Assembly (NCBI GenBank): GCA_003963005.1
Contig: RXJW01000164.1
Coordinates: 1-33,106, forward strand
Direction: 5' to 3'
Origin: Burkholderiales bacterium
GTDB lineage: Bacteria; Pseudomonadota; Gammaproteobacteria; Burkholderiales; Burkholderiaceae_C
DNA length: 33,106 nucleotides
In this document: positions 1 through 8,928 of the stretch, piece after piece
Layout of the letters: every line of letters starts with the position of its first letter
How positions within the stretch are numbered: the first letter of the stretch is position 1
Position numbers and translations under genes: made by a program
Notes under the pieces: generated by a model
What the model was told of the DNA's origin: nothing
What the model saw: only the letters and a program-made list of their open reading frames with translations
Database searches by the model: none

Positions 1-1481
1 TGGGTCACGTCGACCACGGCAAGACCTCGCTGCTGGACTACATCCGCCGCAGCCGCGTGGCCGCGGGCGAAGCCGGCGGCATCACGCAGCACATCGGCGC
101 CTACCACGTGGAAACCCCGCGCGGCATGATCACCTTCCTGGACACCCCGGGTCACGCGGCCTTCACGGCCATGCGGGCGCGCGGTGCCAAGGCCACCGAC
201 ATCGTCATCCTGGTCTGTGCGGCCGATGACGGCGTCATGCCCCAGACCAAGGAAGCCATCCACCACGCCAAGGCGGCCGGCGTGCCGATCGTGGTCGCCA
301 TGACCAAGATCGACAAGCCGGATGCCAACGTCGAGCGCGTGAAGAGCGAACTCGTCGGCGAAGAGGTCGTGCCGGAAGACTTCGGCGGCGACTCCCCGTT
401 CGTGGGCGTCTCGTCCAAGACCGGTCAGGGCATCGACGAGCTGCTGGAGCAGGTGCTGCTGCAGGCTGAAGTGCTGGAACTGAAGGCGCCGGTCGAATCC
501 ATGGCCAAGGGCCTGGTGATTGAAGCCAAGCTGGACAAGGGCCGCGGCCCGGTTGCGACGGTGCTGGTGCAGAGCGGCACGCTCAAGCGTGGCGACGTCG
601 TGCTGGCCGGCTCCACCTATGGTCGCGTCCGCGCCATGCTGGACGAAGACGGCAAGGCGTCCACCGAAGCCGGCCCGTCCATCCCGGTGGAAATCCAGGG
701 CCTGACCGAAGTGCCGCAGGCCGGTGACGAGTTCATGGTGCTGGCCGACGAGCGTCGTGCCCGTGAAGTGGCCACCTTCCGTCAAGGCAAGTACCGCGAC
801 GTCAAGCTGGCCAAGCAGCAGGCCGCCAAGCTCGAGAACATGTTCAACGAGATGGGCCAGGGCGACGTGCAGACGCTGCCCCTCATCATCAAGGCCGACG
901 TGCAGGGTTCGCAGGAAGCGCTGGCCGCTTCGCTGCTCAAGCTCAGCAACGCCGAGGTCAAGGTGCAGATCGTTCACGCAGCGGTCGGCGGCATCAGCGA
1001 GAGCGACATCAACCTCGCCATCGCCTCCAAGGCCGTCATCATCGGCTTCAACGTGCGGGCCGATGCCGGCGCGCGCAAGCTGGCCGAGGGCAACGCGGTG
1101 GACCTGCGCTACTACAGCATCATCTACGACGCCGTGGACGATGTGACCAAGGCGATGTCCGGCATGCTGGCCCCCGAGCAGCGCGAGGAAGCGCTCGGTA
1201 CCGCCGAGATCCGCGTGGTGTTCGTCGCGTCCAAGATCGGCACGGTCGCGGGCTCGATGGTCACGAGCGGCCTGGTTCGCCGGGGCGCCCGCTTCCGCCT
1301 GCTGCGCGACAACACCGTGGTCTACACGGGCGAGGTCGAGTCGGTTCGCCGGGAGAAGGACGACGTGCGCGAAGTCAAGGAAGGCTTCGAGTGCGGTATC
1401 AAGCTCAAGAACTACAACGACATCGCCGAGGGCGACCAGCTCGAGTTCTTCGAGATCAAGGAAGTGGCCCGAACGCTCTGA
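1..1481 (+). CDS. infB: Translation initiation factor IF-2, C-terminal part (5' end outside window)
   Basis: IF-2 is the GTPase that places initiator fMet-tRNA on the 30S subunit and promotes subunit joining. The reading frame is open from the first complete codon at position 3, so the gene starts upstream of the window. The visible 492 residues begin exactly at the G1 loop (GHVDHGKT), followed by the G3 motif DTPGHAAF and the G4 variant TKID, then the beta-barrel domain II and the C-terminal domains III and IV that bind fMet-tRNA. The N-terminal extension of the family is missing only because of the window edge. It lies 66 bases upstream of rbfA, in the usual nusA-infB-rbfA-truB order of proteobacteria. 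Identity is very secure. Confidence 0.98.
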   Translation, partial: GHVDHGKTSLLDYIRRSRVAAGEAGGITQHIGAYHVETPRGMITFLDTPGHAAFTAMRARGAKATDIVILVCAADDGVMPQTKEAIHHAKAAGVPIVVAMTKIDKPDANVERVKSELVGEEVVPEDFGGDSPFVGVSSKTGQGIDELLEQVLLQAEVLELKAPVESMAKGLVIEAKLDKGRGPVATVLVQSGTLKRGDVVLAGSTYGRVRAMLDEDGKASTEAGPSIPVEIQGLTEVPQAGDEFMVLADERRAREVATFRQGKYRDVKLAKQQAAKLENMFNEMGQGDVQTLPLIIKADVQGSQEALAASLLKLSNAEVKVQIVHAAVGGISESDINLAIASKAVIIGFNVRADAGARKLAEGNAVDLRYYSIIYDAVDDVTKAMSGMLAPEQREEALGTAEIRVVFVASKIGTVAGSMVTSGLVRRGARFRLLRDNTVVYTGEVESVRREKDDVREVKEGFECGIKLKNYNDIAEGDQLEFFEIKEVARTL

Positions 1482-1500
1482 ACACCCGAACCCCGGGGCC

Positions 1501-1533
1501 AAACCCCGCCCCGCCGGGCGGGGTTTGTTCTTT
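1501..1533 (+). terminator. GC-rich hairpin with T-rich tail between infB and rbfA
   Basis: A perfect 11-base-pair stem (1501-1511 with 1516-1526) closes a 4-base loop and is followed by GTTCTTT. This has the form of an intrinsic terminator, though the T tract is interrupted. Because rbfA and truB are normally co-transcribed with infB, it is more likely a partial terminator, an attenuator or an mRNA-stabilising hairpin than a complete stop. Confidence 0.6.
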
Positions 1534-1547
1534 GAAGGGAAGCCAGC

Positions 1548-1931
1548 ATGAGACACAAACGCGCCATCCCCAACCGCAGCTTTCGCGTCGCTGACCAGAT
1601 CCAGCGCGATCTGGCGGAGCTCATCCGCGAGCTGAAGGACCCGCGCATCGGCATGGCCACGATCAGCGCGGTCGAGGTCACGCCGGACTACGCCCATGCC
1701 AAGGTGTTCTTCTCGGTGCTGATCGGTGACCCGGTGCAGACGCAGGAAGCGCTGAACGAGGCTGCCGGCTACCTGCGCAACGGCCTGTTCAAGCGCCTGC
1801 AGATCCACACCGTGCCGACGCTGCATTTCCAGTTCGACCGCACGACGGAGCGGGCGGCCGAGATGAGCGCGCTCATCAGCAAGGCCAACGCCAACCGCGC
1901 AGCCGATGACGGCGAGGAGCCGAATGACTGA
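1548..1931 (+). CDS. rbfA: 30S ribosome-binding factor A
   Basis: RbfA is a small KH-fold protein that binds the 30S subunit and is needed for maturation of the 5' end of 16S rRNA, especially in the cold. The 127-residue length is normal. Recognisable family sequence includes RVADQIQRDLAELI near the N-terminus, DPRIGMATISAVEVTPDYAHAKVF in segments of the first half, and the late segment IHTVPTLHFQFD. The start is the ATG at 1548, preceded by GAAGGGA. The last codons overlap the first codons of truB by 8 bases, so the two are probably translationally coupled. Confidence 0.97.
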   Translation: MRHKRAIPNRSFRVADQIQRDLAELIRELKDPRIGMATISAVEVTPDYAHAKVFFSVLIGDPVQTQEALNEAAGYLRNGLFKRLQIHTVPTLHFQFDRTTERAAEMSALISKANANRAADDGEEPND

Positions 1932-2901
1932 GCCGGTCGTCACCGCTGACGCGCCAGCCCAGGCCAGCGGGCGCGCGCCCCGGGTGCGGGTGCAGCGCCG
2001 GCCGCTGCATGGCGTGTTGTTGCTCGACAAGCCGCTGGGCCTGTCGAGCAACGACGCGCTGCAGAAGGCCAAGTGGCTGCTGCGCGCCGAGAAGGCCGGC
2101 CACACCGGCACGCTCGACCCGCTCGCCACCGGCCTGCTGCCGCTGTGCTTCGGGGCCGCCACCAAGTTCAGCCAGCTGAGCCTTGACGCCGACAAGCGCT
2201 ACCTCGCCACGCTGGCCCTGGGCATCCGCACGACGACGGGCGACGCCGAGGGCGAGGTGATCGAGCGGCGCGACGCCGACGGCATCCGCCCGGAGCAGAT
2301 CGCCGCGGCCTGCGCCGCCTACGTCGGTGAGATCGACCAGATGCCGCCGATGTACTCGGCGCTCAAGCACGAAGGCAAGGCGCTGTACGAATACGCCCGG
2401 CAGGGCATCGAGATCGAGCGCAAGAGCCGCCGCGTGACGATTCATGCCATCGACATCGTCTCGGTGCAGGCTGGCACCGTGACACTCGACGTTCGCTGCA
2501 CCAAGGGCACCTACATCCGCACGCTGGCCGAAGAGATCGGCGCCGCGCTGGGCTGTGGCGCGAGCCTGGCGGCGCTGCGCCGCACCGGCTCCGGCGGCCT
2601 GACGCTGCAGGGCGCCGTGACGCTGTCGCAGATCGAAGCCCTGCCCGACGAACAGCGCGCCGCGCTGCTCACGTCACCCGACTGCCTGCTGGCCGATGCC
2701 CCTGAGCTGCGCCTGAGCCTGGCGGATGCCGCGCGCTTCCTGTCCGGCCTGCGCCGCCGCGTGGATGCGCCGGACGCCGAGCGCGTGCGCGTCTACGGCC
2801 CCGAGCCGCGCGCCTTCCTCGGCAGCGCCCACATCACCGCCGGCGAATTGATCGCCGACCGCCTGCTCACGCCGCCCGAAGTGCAGGCTTTGCTGACCTG
2901 A
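1924..2901 (+). CDS. truB: tRNA pseudouridine(55) synthase
   Basis: TruB isomerises uridine 55 in the T-loop of tRNAs to pseudouridine. The catalytic motif GHTGTLDPLATG is present with the catalytic aspartate at residue 65; KGTYIRTLAEEIG, conserved in the family, lies in the second half. The 325-residue length is normal. An in-frame ATG at 1906 would lengthen it by six codons, but AGGAG sits just before the ATG at 1924, so 1924 is preferred. The start overlaps the end of rbfA by 8 bases. The C-terminal part is a PUA-like small domain. Confidence 0.97.
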   Translation: MTEPVVTADAPAQASGRAPRVRVQRRPLHGVLLLDKPLGLSSNDALQKAKWLLRAEKAGHTGTLDPLATGLLPLCFGAATKFSQLSLDADKRYLATLALGIRTTTGDAEGEVIERRDADGIRPEQIAAACAAYVGEIDQMPPMYSALKHEGKALYEYARQGIEIERKSRRVTIHAIDIVSVQAGTVTLDVRCTKGTYIRTLAEEIGAALGCGASLAALRRTGSGGLTLQGAVTLSQIEALPDEQRAALLTSPDCLLADAPELRLSLADAARFLSGLRRRVDAPDAERVRVYGPEPRAFLGSAHITAGELIADRLLTPPEVQALLT

Positions 2902-2927
2902 GTTCCCAGTTTTTACCGAGAAGTGCC

Positions 2928-4757
2928 ATGACCACCCCGATCCGCAACATCGCCATCATTGCCCACGTTGACCACGGCAAGACCACCATGGTTGACCAGC
3001 TCCTGCGCCAGAGCGGCACCTTCGCCGACCACGAGAAGGTCGTCGACACCGTCATGGACAGCAATGCCATCGAGCGCGAGCGCGGCATCACCATCCTGGC
3101 CAAGAACTGCGCGGTCAGCTGGGGCGGCACGCACATCAACATCGTCGACACCCCCGGACACGCGGACTTCGGCGGCGAAGTGGAGCGGGCGCTGTCCATG
3201 GTGGACGGCGTCGTGCTGCTGATCGACGCCCAGGAAGGCCCGATGCCGCAGACCCGCTTCGTCACGAAGAAGGCGCTGGCCCTGGGCCTGAAGCCCATCG
3301 TCGTCGTGAACAAGGTCGACAAGCCCGGCGCCAAGTGCGACGCCGTCATCAACGCGGCCTTCGACCTGTTCGCCAACCTCGGCGCCACCGACGAGCAGCT
3401 GGACTTCCCGGTCGTCTACGCTTCCGGCATCAACGGCTGGACCTCGCTGACCGAGGGCGCCCCGGGCGAACAGTGGGGCCCCGACATGTCGGCCCTGTTC
3501 GAGACCATCCTGAAGCACGTGCCGCCGCAGTCCGGTGACGCCAGCGCCCCGCTGCAGCTGCAGATCTCGGCACTCGACTTCTCGACCTTCGTCGGTCGCA
3601 TCGGCGTGGGCCGCATCAGCCAGGGCACGATCAAGCCCGGCATGCAGGTCACCGTCATGGAAGGCCCGGACGGCAAGGCCGTCAACGGCCGCATCAACCA
3701 GGTGCTGACCTTCCACGGCCTGGACCGCGTGCAGGTCACCGAGGCCGGCCCGGGCGAGATCGTGCTGATCAACGGCATCGAGGACATCGGCATCGGCGTG
3801 ACCGTGACCGACCCGGCCAACCCGCAGCCGCTGCCGATGCTCAAGGTCGACGAGCCGACGCTGACGATGAACTTCTGCGTGAACACCAGCCCGCTGGCCG
3901 GTCGCGAAGGCAAGTACGTCACCAGCCGCCAGATCTGGGACCGCCTGCAGAAGGAACTGCAGCACAACGTGGCGCTGCGCGTGTCCGAGACCGACGAAGA
4001 CGGCGTGTTTGAAGTCTGCGGTCGCGGTGAACTGCACCTGACCATCCTGCTGGAGAACATGCGCCGCGAGGGCTACGAGCTGGCCGTCTCCAAGCCGCGC
4101 GTGATGTTCAAGGACATCGACGGCGTGAAGAGCGAGCCGATGGAGCTCGTGACCGCCGACGTCGAAGAAACCCACCAGGGCGGCGTCATGCAGGCGCTGG
4201 GCCTGCGCAAGGGCGAGATGCTGAACATGGAGCCGGACGGCAACGGCCGCGTGCGCCTGGAATACCGCATCCCGGCGCGCGGCCTGATCGGCTTCGCCAA
4301 CGAGTTCATGAACCTGACCCGCGGCTCGGGCCTGATCTCGTCCATCTTCGACGGCTACGAGGCCCACAAGGGCGAGATCGGCGGCCGCAAGAACGGCGTG
4401 CTGATTTCGATGGACGACGGTGAGATCTTCACCTACGCCCTGGGCAAGCTCGACGACCGTGGCCGCATGTTCGTGAAGCCGAACGACCCGGTCTACGAGG
4501 GCATGATCGTCGGCATCCACAACCGCGACAACGACCTCGTCGTGAATGCCACACGCACCAAGCAGCTCACCAACTTCCGCGTGTCGGGCAAGGAAGACGC
4601 GATCAAGATCACGCCGCCGATCGACCTGACGCTGGAGTACGGCGTGGACTTCATCGACGACGACGAACTGGTCGAAATCACGCCCAAGTCCGTGCGCCTG
4701 CGCAAGCGTTATCTGAGCGAGAACGAACGCAAGCGCGCCGCGCGCGAGAACGGCTGA
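2928..4757 (+). CDS. typA: Ribosome-associated translational GTPase TypA/BipA
   Basis: TypA/BipA is an EF-G-like GTPase that binds ribosomes and supports 50S assembly and growth under stress or cold. The 609-residue protein has the G1 loop AHVDHGKT at residues 12-19, G3 DTPGHADFGGEVE near residue 70, G4 NKVDKPGA near residue 128, then the EF-G-like domains II, III and V and the BipA-specific C-terminal domain ending in basic residues (SVRLRKRYL...). The start has a modest purine-rich site (GAGAAG). It follows truB by 26 bases, an arrangement frequent in Burkholderiales. Confidence 0.97.
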   Translation: MTTPIRNIAIIAHVDHGKTTMVDQLLRQSGTFADHEKVVDTVMDSNAIERERGITILAKNCAVSWGGTHINIVDTPGHADFGGEVERALSMVDGVVLLIDAQEGPMPQTRFVTKKALALGLKPIVVVNKVDKPGAKCDAVINAAFDLFANLGATDEQLDFPVVYASGINGWTSLTEGAPGEQWGPDMSALFETILKHVPPQSGDASAPLQLQISALDFSTFVGRIGVGRISQGTIKPGMQVTVMEGPDGKAVNGRINQVLTFHGLDRVQVTEAGPGEIVLINGIEDIGIGVTVTDPANPQPLPMLKVDEPTLTMNFCVNTSPLAGREGKYVTSRQIWDRLQKELQHNVALRVSETDEDGVFEVCGRGELHLTILLENMRREGYELAVSKPRVMFKDIDGVKSEPMELVTADVEETHQGGVMQALGLRKGEMLNMEPDGNGRVRLEYRIPARGLIGFANEFMNLTRGSGLISSIFDGYEAHKGEIGGRKNGVLISMDDGEIFTYALGKLDDRGRMFVKPNDPVYEGMIVGIHNRDNDLVVNATRTKQLTNFRVSGKEDAIKITPPIDLTLEYGVDFIDDDELVEITPKSVRLRKRYLSENERKRAARENG

Positions 4758-4789
4758 TCCGCGATCAGCTGGGTCGCCGGTCCCTCAAC

Positions 4790-4876
4790 ACAGCCACAGA
4801 GGCACAGAGACACAGAGGCAGCGCGCCTCTGCGCGGCATCCCCGCCTCTCTGTGCCTCTGTGTCTCCGTGGCTTTG
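4790..4876. repeat. Long imperfect inverted repeat of CACAGAG units
   Basis: Arm 1 (about 4790-4821) is built of short units such as CACAGAGGCACAGAGACA. Arm 2 (about 4842-4876) is its imperfect reverse complement. A smaller GC-rich hairpin lies between them. The second arm is followed by a T-rich stretch (TTTGTTTCGTCTT), so in RNA it could end typA transcripts. Similar CACAGAG/CTCTGTG intergenic elements are, to my recollection, found in many unrelated bacterial genomes; the function is unknown. Confidence 0.75.
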
Positions 4877-4887
4877 TTTCGTCTTGC

Positions 4888-5766
4888 ATGAGCCATCGCG
4901 CCGCCGTTTCCTTGATGCTGCTCGTCACGCTGATGTGGAGTTCGGCGGGGGTGGTCACGCGGCAACTGGAGGCGGCGCGGGGGTTCGAGATCACGTTCTG
5001 GCGCAGCAGCTTCAATGCGCTGGCGCTGGTCGTGATCCTGGGCGTGATGCGGGGCAGGGCGCTGCTGCCGGCCCTGCGCGGTGCGGCCGTGTGGGCCTCG
5101 GGCGTGTGCTGGGCGGTGATGTTCACGGCCTTCATGGTGGCGCTGTCGCTGACCACCGTGGCCAACGTGCTGGTGACGATGTCGCTCGGCCCGCTGCTGA
5201 CGGCCTTGTTCGCCCGGGTCTTCCTGCACCAGCGCATCCCCGCGCGCACCTGGGGCGCCATCGTCGTGGCCAGCATCGGCATCGCCTGGATGTTCGGCCA
5301 GCAGGCCGGGCCGGCCGGGAGCCTTGTCGGTGTGCTGGTGGCGCTGGGCGTGCCGCTGGCAGCCGCCACCAACTGGTGCCTGCTGCAGAAGGTCGGGCAG
5401 GGCTCAGGGGCCGACATGCTGCCCGCCGTGCTGATCGGCGCCTGCCTGTCCGCCGCCGCGACGTTGCCGCTGGCCTGGCCGCTGCAGTCCAGCGTGCACG
5501 ACCTGGGCCTGCTGGCCTTCCTCGGCGTGTTCCAGCTGGCCGTGCCCTGCCTGCTGGCCGTGCGCCTGGCCCGCGAGCTGCCCAGCCACGAGATCGCCTT
5601 GCTGGGCCAGGCCGAGACCCTGCTCGGCGTCCTCTGGGCATGGGTCTTTGCGGGCGAACACCCAGGCTCCGCCGCCCTGATCGGCGGTAGCCTCGTGCTG
5701 CTGGCCCTGATCGCCAACGAAGCCCTGGCGCCGCCTTCCGTCAAATCCGTCCCGAAGAACGCATGA
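4888..5766 (+). CDS. EamA/DMT-family membrane exporter
   Basis: A 292-residue, strongly hydrophobic protein with about ten predicted transmembrane segments in two homologous halves, the usual size and layout of EamA-domain drug/metabolite transporters. The N-terminal segment (LMLLVTLMWSSAGVVTRQLE) and the second-half pattern (LLGQAETLLGVLWAWVFAGE, then GGSLVLLALIANE) match this family. The substrate cannot be told. The ATG at 4888 was chosen because the in-frame GTG at 4852 lies inside the inverted repeat; neither has a clear ribosome-binding site. The stop overlaps the start of the next gene by 4 bases (ATGA). Confidence 0.88.
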   Translation: MSHRAAVSLMLLVTLMWSSAGVVTRQLEAARGFEITFWRSSFNALALVVILGVMRGRALLPALRGAAVWASGVCWAVMFTAFMVALSLTTVANVLVTMSLGPLLTALFARVFLHQRIPARTWGAIVVASIGIAWMFGQQAGPAGSLVGVLVALGVPLAAATNWCLLQKVGQGSGADMLPAVLIGACLSAAATLPLAWPLQSSVHDLGLLAFLGVFQLAVPCLLAVRLARELPSHEIALLGQAETLLGVLWAWVFAGEHPGSAALIGGSLVLLALIANEALAPPSVKSVPKNA

Positions 5767-6881
5767 ACGACCTGATCCCGCCCCTCGTGTCCGACGGCCA
5801 CATCCTGGCCGAGGTCAACGGCTGCCTCGGCCTCATCACGCTGAACCGGCCACAGGCGCTCAACGCGCTGTCGCTGCCGATGATCCGCGACCTCACCGCG
5901 CTGCTGCACCACTGGGCGTCGCGCCCGGAGATCCAGGCCGTGGCCGTGCTCGGTGCGGGCCGAGAGGGCAAGCCGCCGGCCTTCTGCGCCGGGGGCGACA
6001 TCCGCTTCTTCCACCAGGCGGCCCATGCGGGCGACCCGGCGCTGGGGGACTTCTTCACCGAGGAGTACCGCCTCAATCACCTGATCCACGCCTACCCCAA
6101 GCCCTACATCGCCTTGATGGATGGCATCGTCATGGGCGGTGGCATGGGCATCAGCCAGGGCGCCAGGCTGCGCGTGCTGTCGGAGCGGTCCAAGCTCGCC
6201 ATGCCGGAGACGGGCATCGGCCTGTTCCCGGACGTGGGGGGCGGCTACTTCCTGGCCCAATGCCCGGGGCATGTGGGCGAATGGCTGGCGCTCACGGGCC
6301 AGTCGATCGCTGCGGGCGATGCGATCGAATGGGGCCTGGGTGACGTCTTCGTCCCGGCGGCCCAGTGGCCGGAGCTCGTCCAGGCGCTCAAGGCCAGCCC
6401 GCAGCCGAGTGCCGAGCACGTGGTCGCAACCGTCATGGAGCGTGCCGATCTCGCGCCGACCGCCGATCCGAAGGCCGCGGCCGAACGCATCGACCGCCAC
6501 TTCGGCGAAGCCACGCTGGCAGGCATCCTCGACTCGCTGGCGACCGCCGACGACGACTGGGCACGCCAGACCCGCGAGACCCTGCTGCAGCGTTCGCCCA
6601 CGATGATGGCCGTGACGCTCGAGCTGGTGCGCCGCGGCCGCCAACTGAGCCTGGCCGACGACCTGCGTCTGGAGCGAGCCTTGGTCCACCACAGCTTTCA
6701 CCTGCGCGGCGGTGCCGACCACAGCGAGACGGTCGAGGGCATCCGCGCGCTGGCCGTCGACAAGGACCACCGTCCGCGCTGGCGCCCGGCCTCCGTGGCC
6801 GAGGTGGATGCGGCCGAGGTCGCCGCGTTTTTCGTGCCCCCCTGGCAGCCGGACGAGCATCCGCTGAAGGACCTGGCGTGA
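5763..6881 (+). CDS. Enoyl-CoA hydratase/isomerase family protein, 3-hydroxyisobutyryl-CoA hydrolase type
   Basis: A crotonase-fold enzyme of 372 residues, the length of 3-hydroxyisobutyryl-CoA hydrolases (valine catabolism), longer than simple enoyl-CoA hydratases. Visible motifs are NRPQALNALS, the CoA-binding CAGGDI, the oxyanion-hole GGGMGIS and the hydrolase signature MPETGIGLFPDVGGGYFL, with the expected catalytic pair Glu149 and Asp157. The C-terminal third matches the extra helical region of this subgroup (VDKDHRPRWRPASV). It overlaps both neighbours by 4 bases. The exact substrate is inferred from the family; other hydroxyacyl-CoA thioesters are possible. Confidence 0.9.
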   Translation: MNDLIPPLVSDGHILAEVNGCLGLITLNRPQALNALSLPMIRDLTALLHHWASRPEIQAVAVLGAGREGKPPAFCAGGDIRFFHQAAHAGDPALGDFFTEEYRLNHLIHAYPKPYIALMDGIVMGGGMGISQGARLRVLSERSKLAMPETGIGLFPDVGGGYFLAQCPGHVGEWLALTGQSIAAGDAIEWGLGDVFVPAAQWPELVQALKASPQPSAEHVVATVMERADLAPTADPKAAAERIDRHFGEATLAGILDSLATADDDWARQTRETLLQRSPTMMAVTLELVRRGRQLSLADDLRLERALVHHSFHLRGGADHSETVEGIRALAVDKDHRPRWRPASVAEVDAAEVAAFFVPPWQPDEHPLKDLA

Positions 6882-8884
6882 CGGCCGCGGCTTCGCCGGC
6901 CGGCCTGTCGGGCACGGCCAGCACGGCCGGTGCGCCGGCGCGGCATGCCTACAACCTGGGTCTGCAGGGCCTGCGGGGCATCGCCATCCTGCTGGTGCTG
7001 CTCAACCATGCCGATGTGCCCGGCTTCCACGGCGGCTTCATCGGGGTGGACGTGTTCTTCGTCATCTCCGGCTACCTGATCGGCGGCCTGCTGCTGCGCG
7101 AGATGCAGACCACCGGCCGCATCGATCTCTGGGCCTTCTACGCCCGACGGGTGCGGCGCCTGCTGCCGGCTGCGCTGCTGTTGATCCTGGCGGTGCTGGT
7201 GGGCATCCGGGTCGTGTACGCGCCGCACGAGCAGGACGAACTCCTGTCCTCGGCCCGGGCCTCGTCGCTGTACGCGGCCAACCTGTGGTTCGCGAGCCGT
7301 CCGACCGACTACTTCGGCGGCCACACCGAGGCCAATCCGCTGCTCCATCTGTGGTCGCTCGCCGTCGAGGAACAGTTCTACCTCGTCTGGCCCCTGCTGA
7401 TGCTGGCGGCCTGCCGCATCGGGCCGGGTGGCGACGCGCGGCGGCGTGTCACGGGCCTGATCCTCGTGGCTGGCGCCGCGAGCCTCGTGGCCTGCATCGT
7501 CGTGTCGGCCATCCACTTCAAGTACGCCTTCTTCCTCACGCCCATGCGCGTGTGGGAGTTCGGCGCCGGCATGCTGGTGGCCATGCGGCCGGGCTGGTCT
7601 CAGGCGCTGGGCACAACGGCCCTGCAGGCCGTGGGCGGGCTGTCGCTGCTCGCCTTGGCACTCGCCAGCGTGTTCTACGACGGCAGCCTGCAGTTCCCCG
7701 GTTACTGGGCGCTCGTCCCGGTGCTCGCGGGCGTCGGTTTGCTGCTGGCCGCCGAGCGCGGCGTGGGGTCGTGGGCTGGCCGTGTGCTGGCGTCGCCGCC
7801 GCTGCGCTGGGTGGGCGACTGCTCCTACTCGGTCTACCTCTGGCATTGGCCCGTGCTCATCGGCGCTGCCGTCTGGACGTCGACGCCCGGTCCGCTGCTG
7901 AGTGCCGCGCTGGTGGCGCTGTCCATCGCGCTGGGGTGGTTGTCCTACCGGGGCGTGGAGCAGGTCTTCATGCGCCGCGTGGCCATGGGCGCGTCGCCCA
8001 AGGCGGTGGTGGCCGTGGGGCTCGCGGCCTGCGTGGCGGTGGCCTTTGCGGCGCAGCTCATGCGCGGTCACATCGACAAGGGCGGGGAGGGCGCGCGCTA
8101 TCTGCAGGCCTCGAAGTGGCACCTGGTCGACGACTCCGGCTGCCTGGTGCTCTTCGATGCGGTGGACCAGCCGCCTTGCGAGTTCGGCGTGCCTGCGTCG
8201 TCGACGACGGTGGTGCTCTTCGGCGATTCTCATGCCGCGCAATGGCTTGCGCCCTTGCAGGATCTCGCGTTGCGCAACGGCTGGCGTCTCGTGGCCCTCA
8301 CCAAGGCGGTGTGCCCGTCGGTGGACACGCCGGTGGACTTCTACGTCACGCGGTCTCGCTTCCTGCCCTGCGAGACCTGGCGTGCGCGCATGTTCGAGCG
8401 CATCGAGAAGCTGCGGCCGCAGTTGATCGTGATGGCCAGTTCCGCCGGCTACCGTGACGTGGAACTGCCGCGCTGGGAGGCCTCGCTGTCGAGCACCGTC
8501 AAGCGCCTTCAAGGCCTGGGCAGCCAGGTGGCCTACCTGCGCGACACCCCGCACACCGGGCTGGACGTGCCGACCTGCTGGGCCCGCGTGGCCTGGTGGG
8601 GCTGGGTGCCGCCCGGCGCCTGCACCTACCCGACGGCCGCGCACGACGAGCGACTGGCGTCGCTCGCTGCCGCCGAGGCGCGGGCCCTGGCGCCGCTGGG
8701 CGCGCCCTACATCGACCTGTCCGCGTCGATCTGCACCGGCGAGCGCTGCCCGACCCGCCGCGAGGACATCCCGATGTTCCGCGACCGCACGCACCTGAGT
8801 GAGCCGTTCGCACGCACGCTGGCGCCGGAACTGGGCCGTCAACTGCTGCCCCTGCTGGCCGCACGCGCGGCATCGGCGCCCTGA
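6878..8884 (+). CDS. Membrane acyltransferase (OafA/YrhL type) with C-terminal SGNH domain
   Basis: The first ~390 residues form an acyltransferase-3 membrane domain: GLRGIAILLVLLNHA at the start, then GVDVFFVISGYLIG and HLWSLAVEEQFYLVWP, with about ten transmembrane segments. The C-terminal ~230 residues form an SGNH hydrolase-like domain with GDSH (Ser451) and DRTHL (Asp636, His639). Such fusions usually O-acylate polysaccharides: the membrane part moves acyl groups across the membrane and the periplasmic SGNH part transfers them to the glycan. The start is a GTG at 6878 overlapping the previous stop (GTGA), giving 668 residues. No polysaccharide gene lies nearby, so the acceptor is unknown. 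Confidence 0.92.
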   Translation: MTAAASPAGLSGTASTAGAPARHAYNLGLQGLRGIAILLVLLNHADVPGFHGGFIGVDVFFVISGYLIGGLLLREMQTTGRIDLWAFYARRVRRLLPAALLLILAVLVGIRVVYAPHEQDELLSSARASSLYAANLWFASRPTDYFGGHTEANPLLHLWSLAVEEQFYLVWPLLMLAACRIGPGGDARRRVTGLILVAGAASLVACIVVSAIHFKYAFFLTPMRVWEFGAGMLVAMRPGWSQALGTTALQAVGGLSLLALALASVFYDGSLQFPGYWALVPVLAGVGLLLAAERGVGSWAGRVLASPPLRWVGDCSYSVYLWHWPVLIGAAVWTSTPGPLLSAALVALSIALGWLSYRGVEQVFMRRVAMGASPKAVVAVGLAACVAVAFAAQLMRGHIDKGGEGARYLQASKWHLVDDSGCLVLFDAVDQPPCEFGVPASSTTVVLFGDSHAAQWLAPLQDLALRNGWRLVALTKAVCPSVDTPVDFYVTRSRFLPCETWRARMFERIEKLRPQLIVMASSAGYRDVELPRWEASLSSTVKRLQGLGSQVAYLRDTPHTGLDVPTCWARVAWWGWVPPGACTYPTAAHDERLASLAAAEARALAPLGAPYIDLSASICTGERCPTRREDIPMFRDRTHLSEPFARTLAPELGRQLLPLLAARAASAP

Positions 8885-8928
8885 GCGGCGCCAGCGCGAT
8901 CCGACCTGCCGAGGGACAATCCCGCCCG

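Noticed and set aside
2913..4520. A 535-codon minus-strand open frame across typA.
   Set aside because: Its composition (Asp/His/Val/Leu repeats) is the typical antisense shadow of a high-GC gene, and typA on the other strand is certain.
4790..4876. The regular CACAGAG units considered as a CRISPR array.
   Set aside because: The units are a few bases long, have no spacers, and are arranged as inverted arms.
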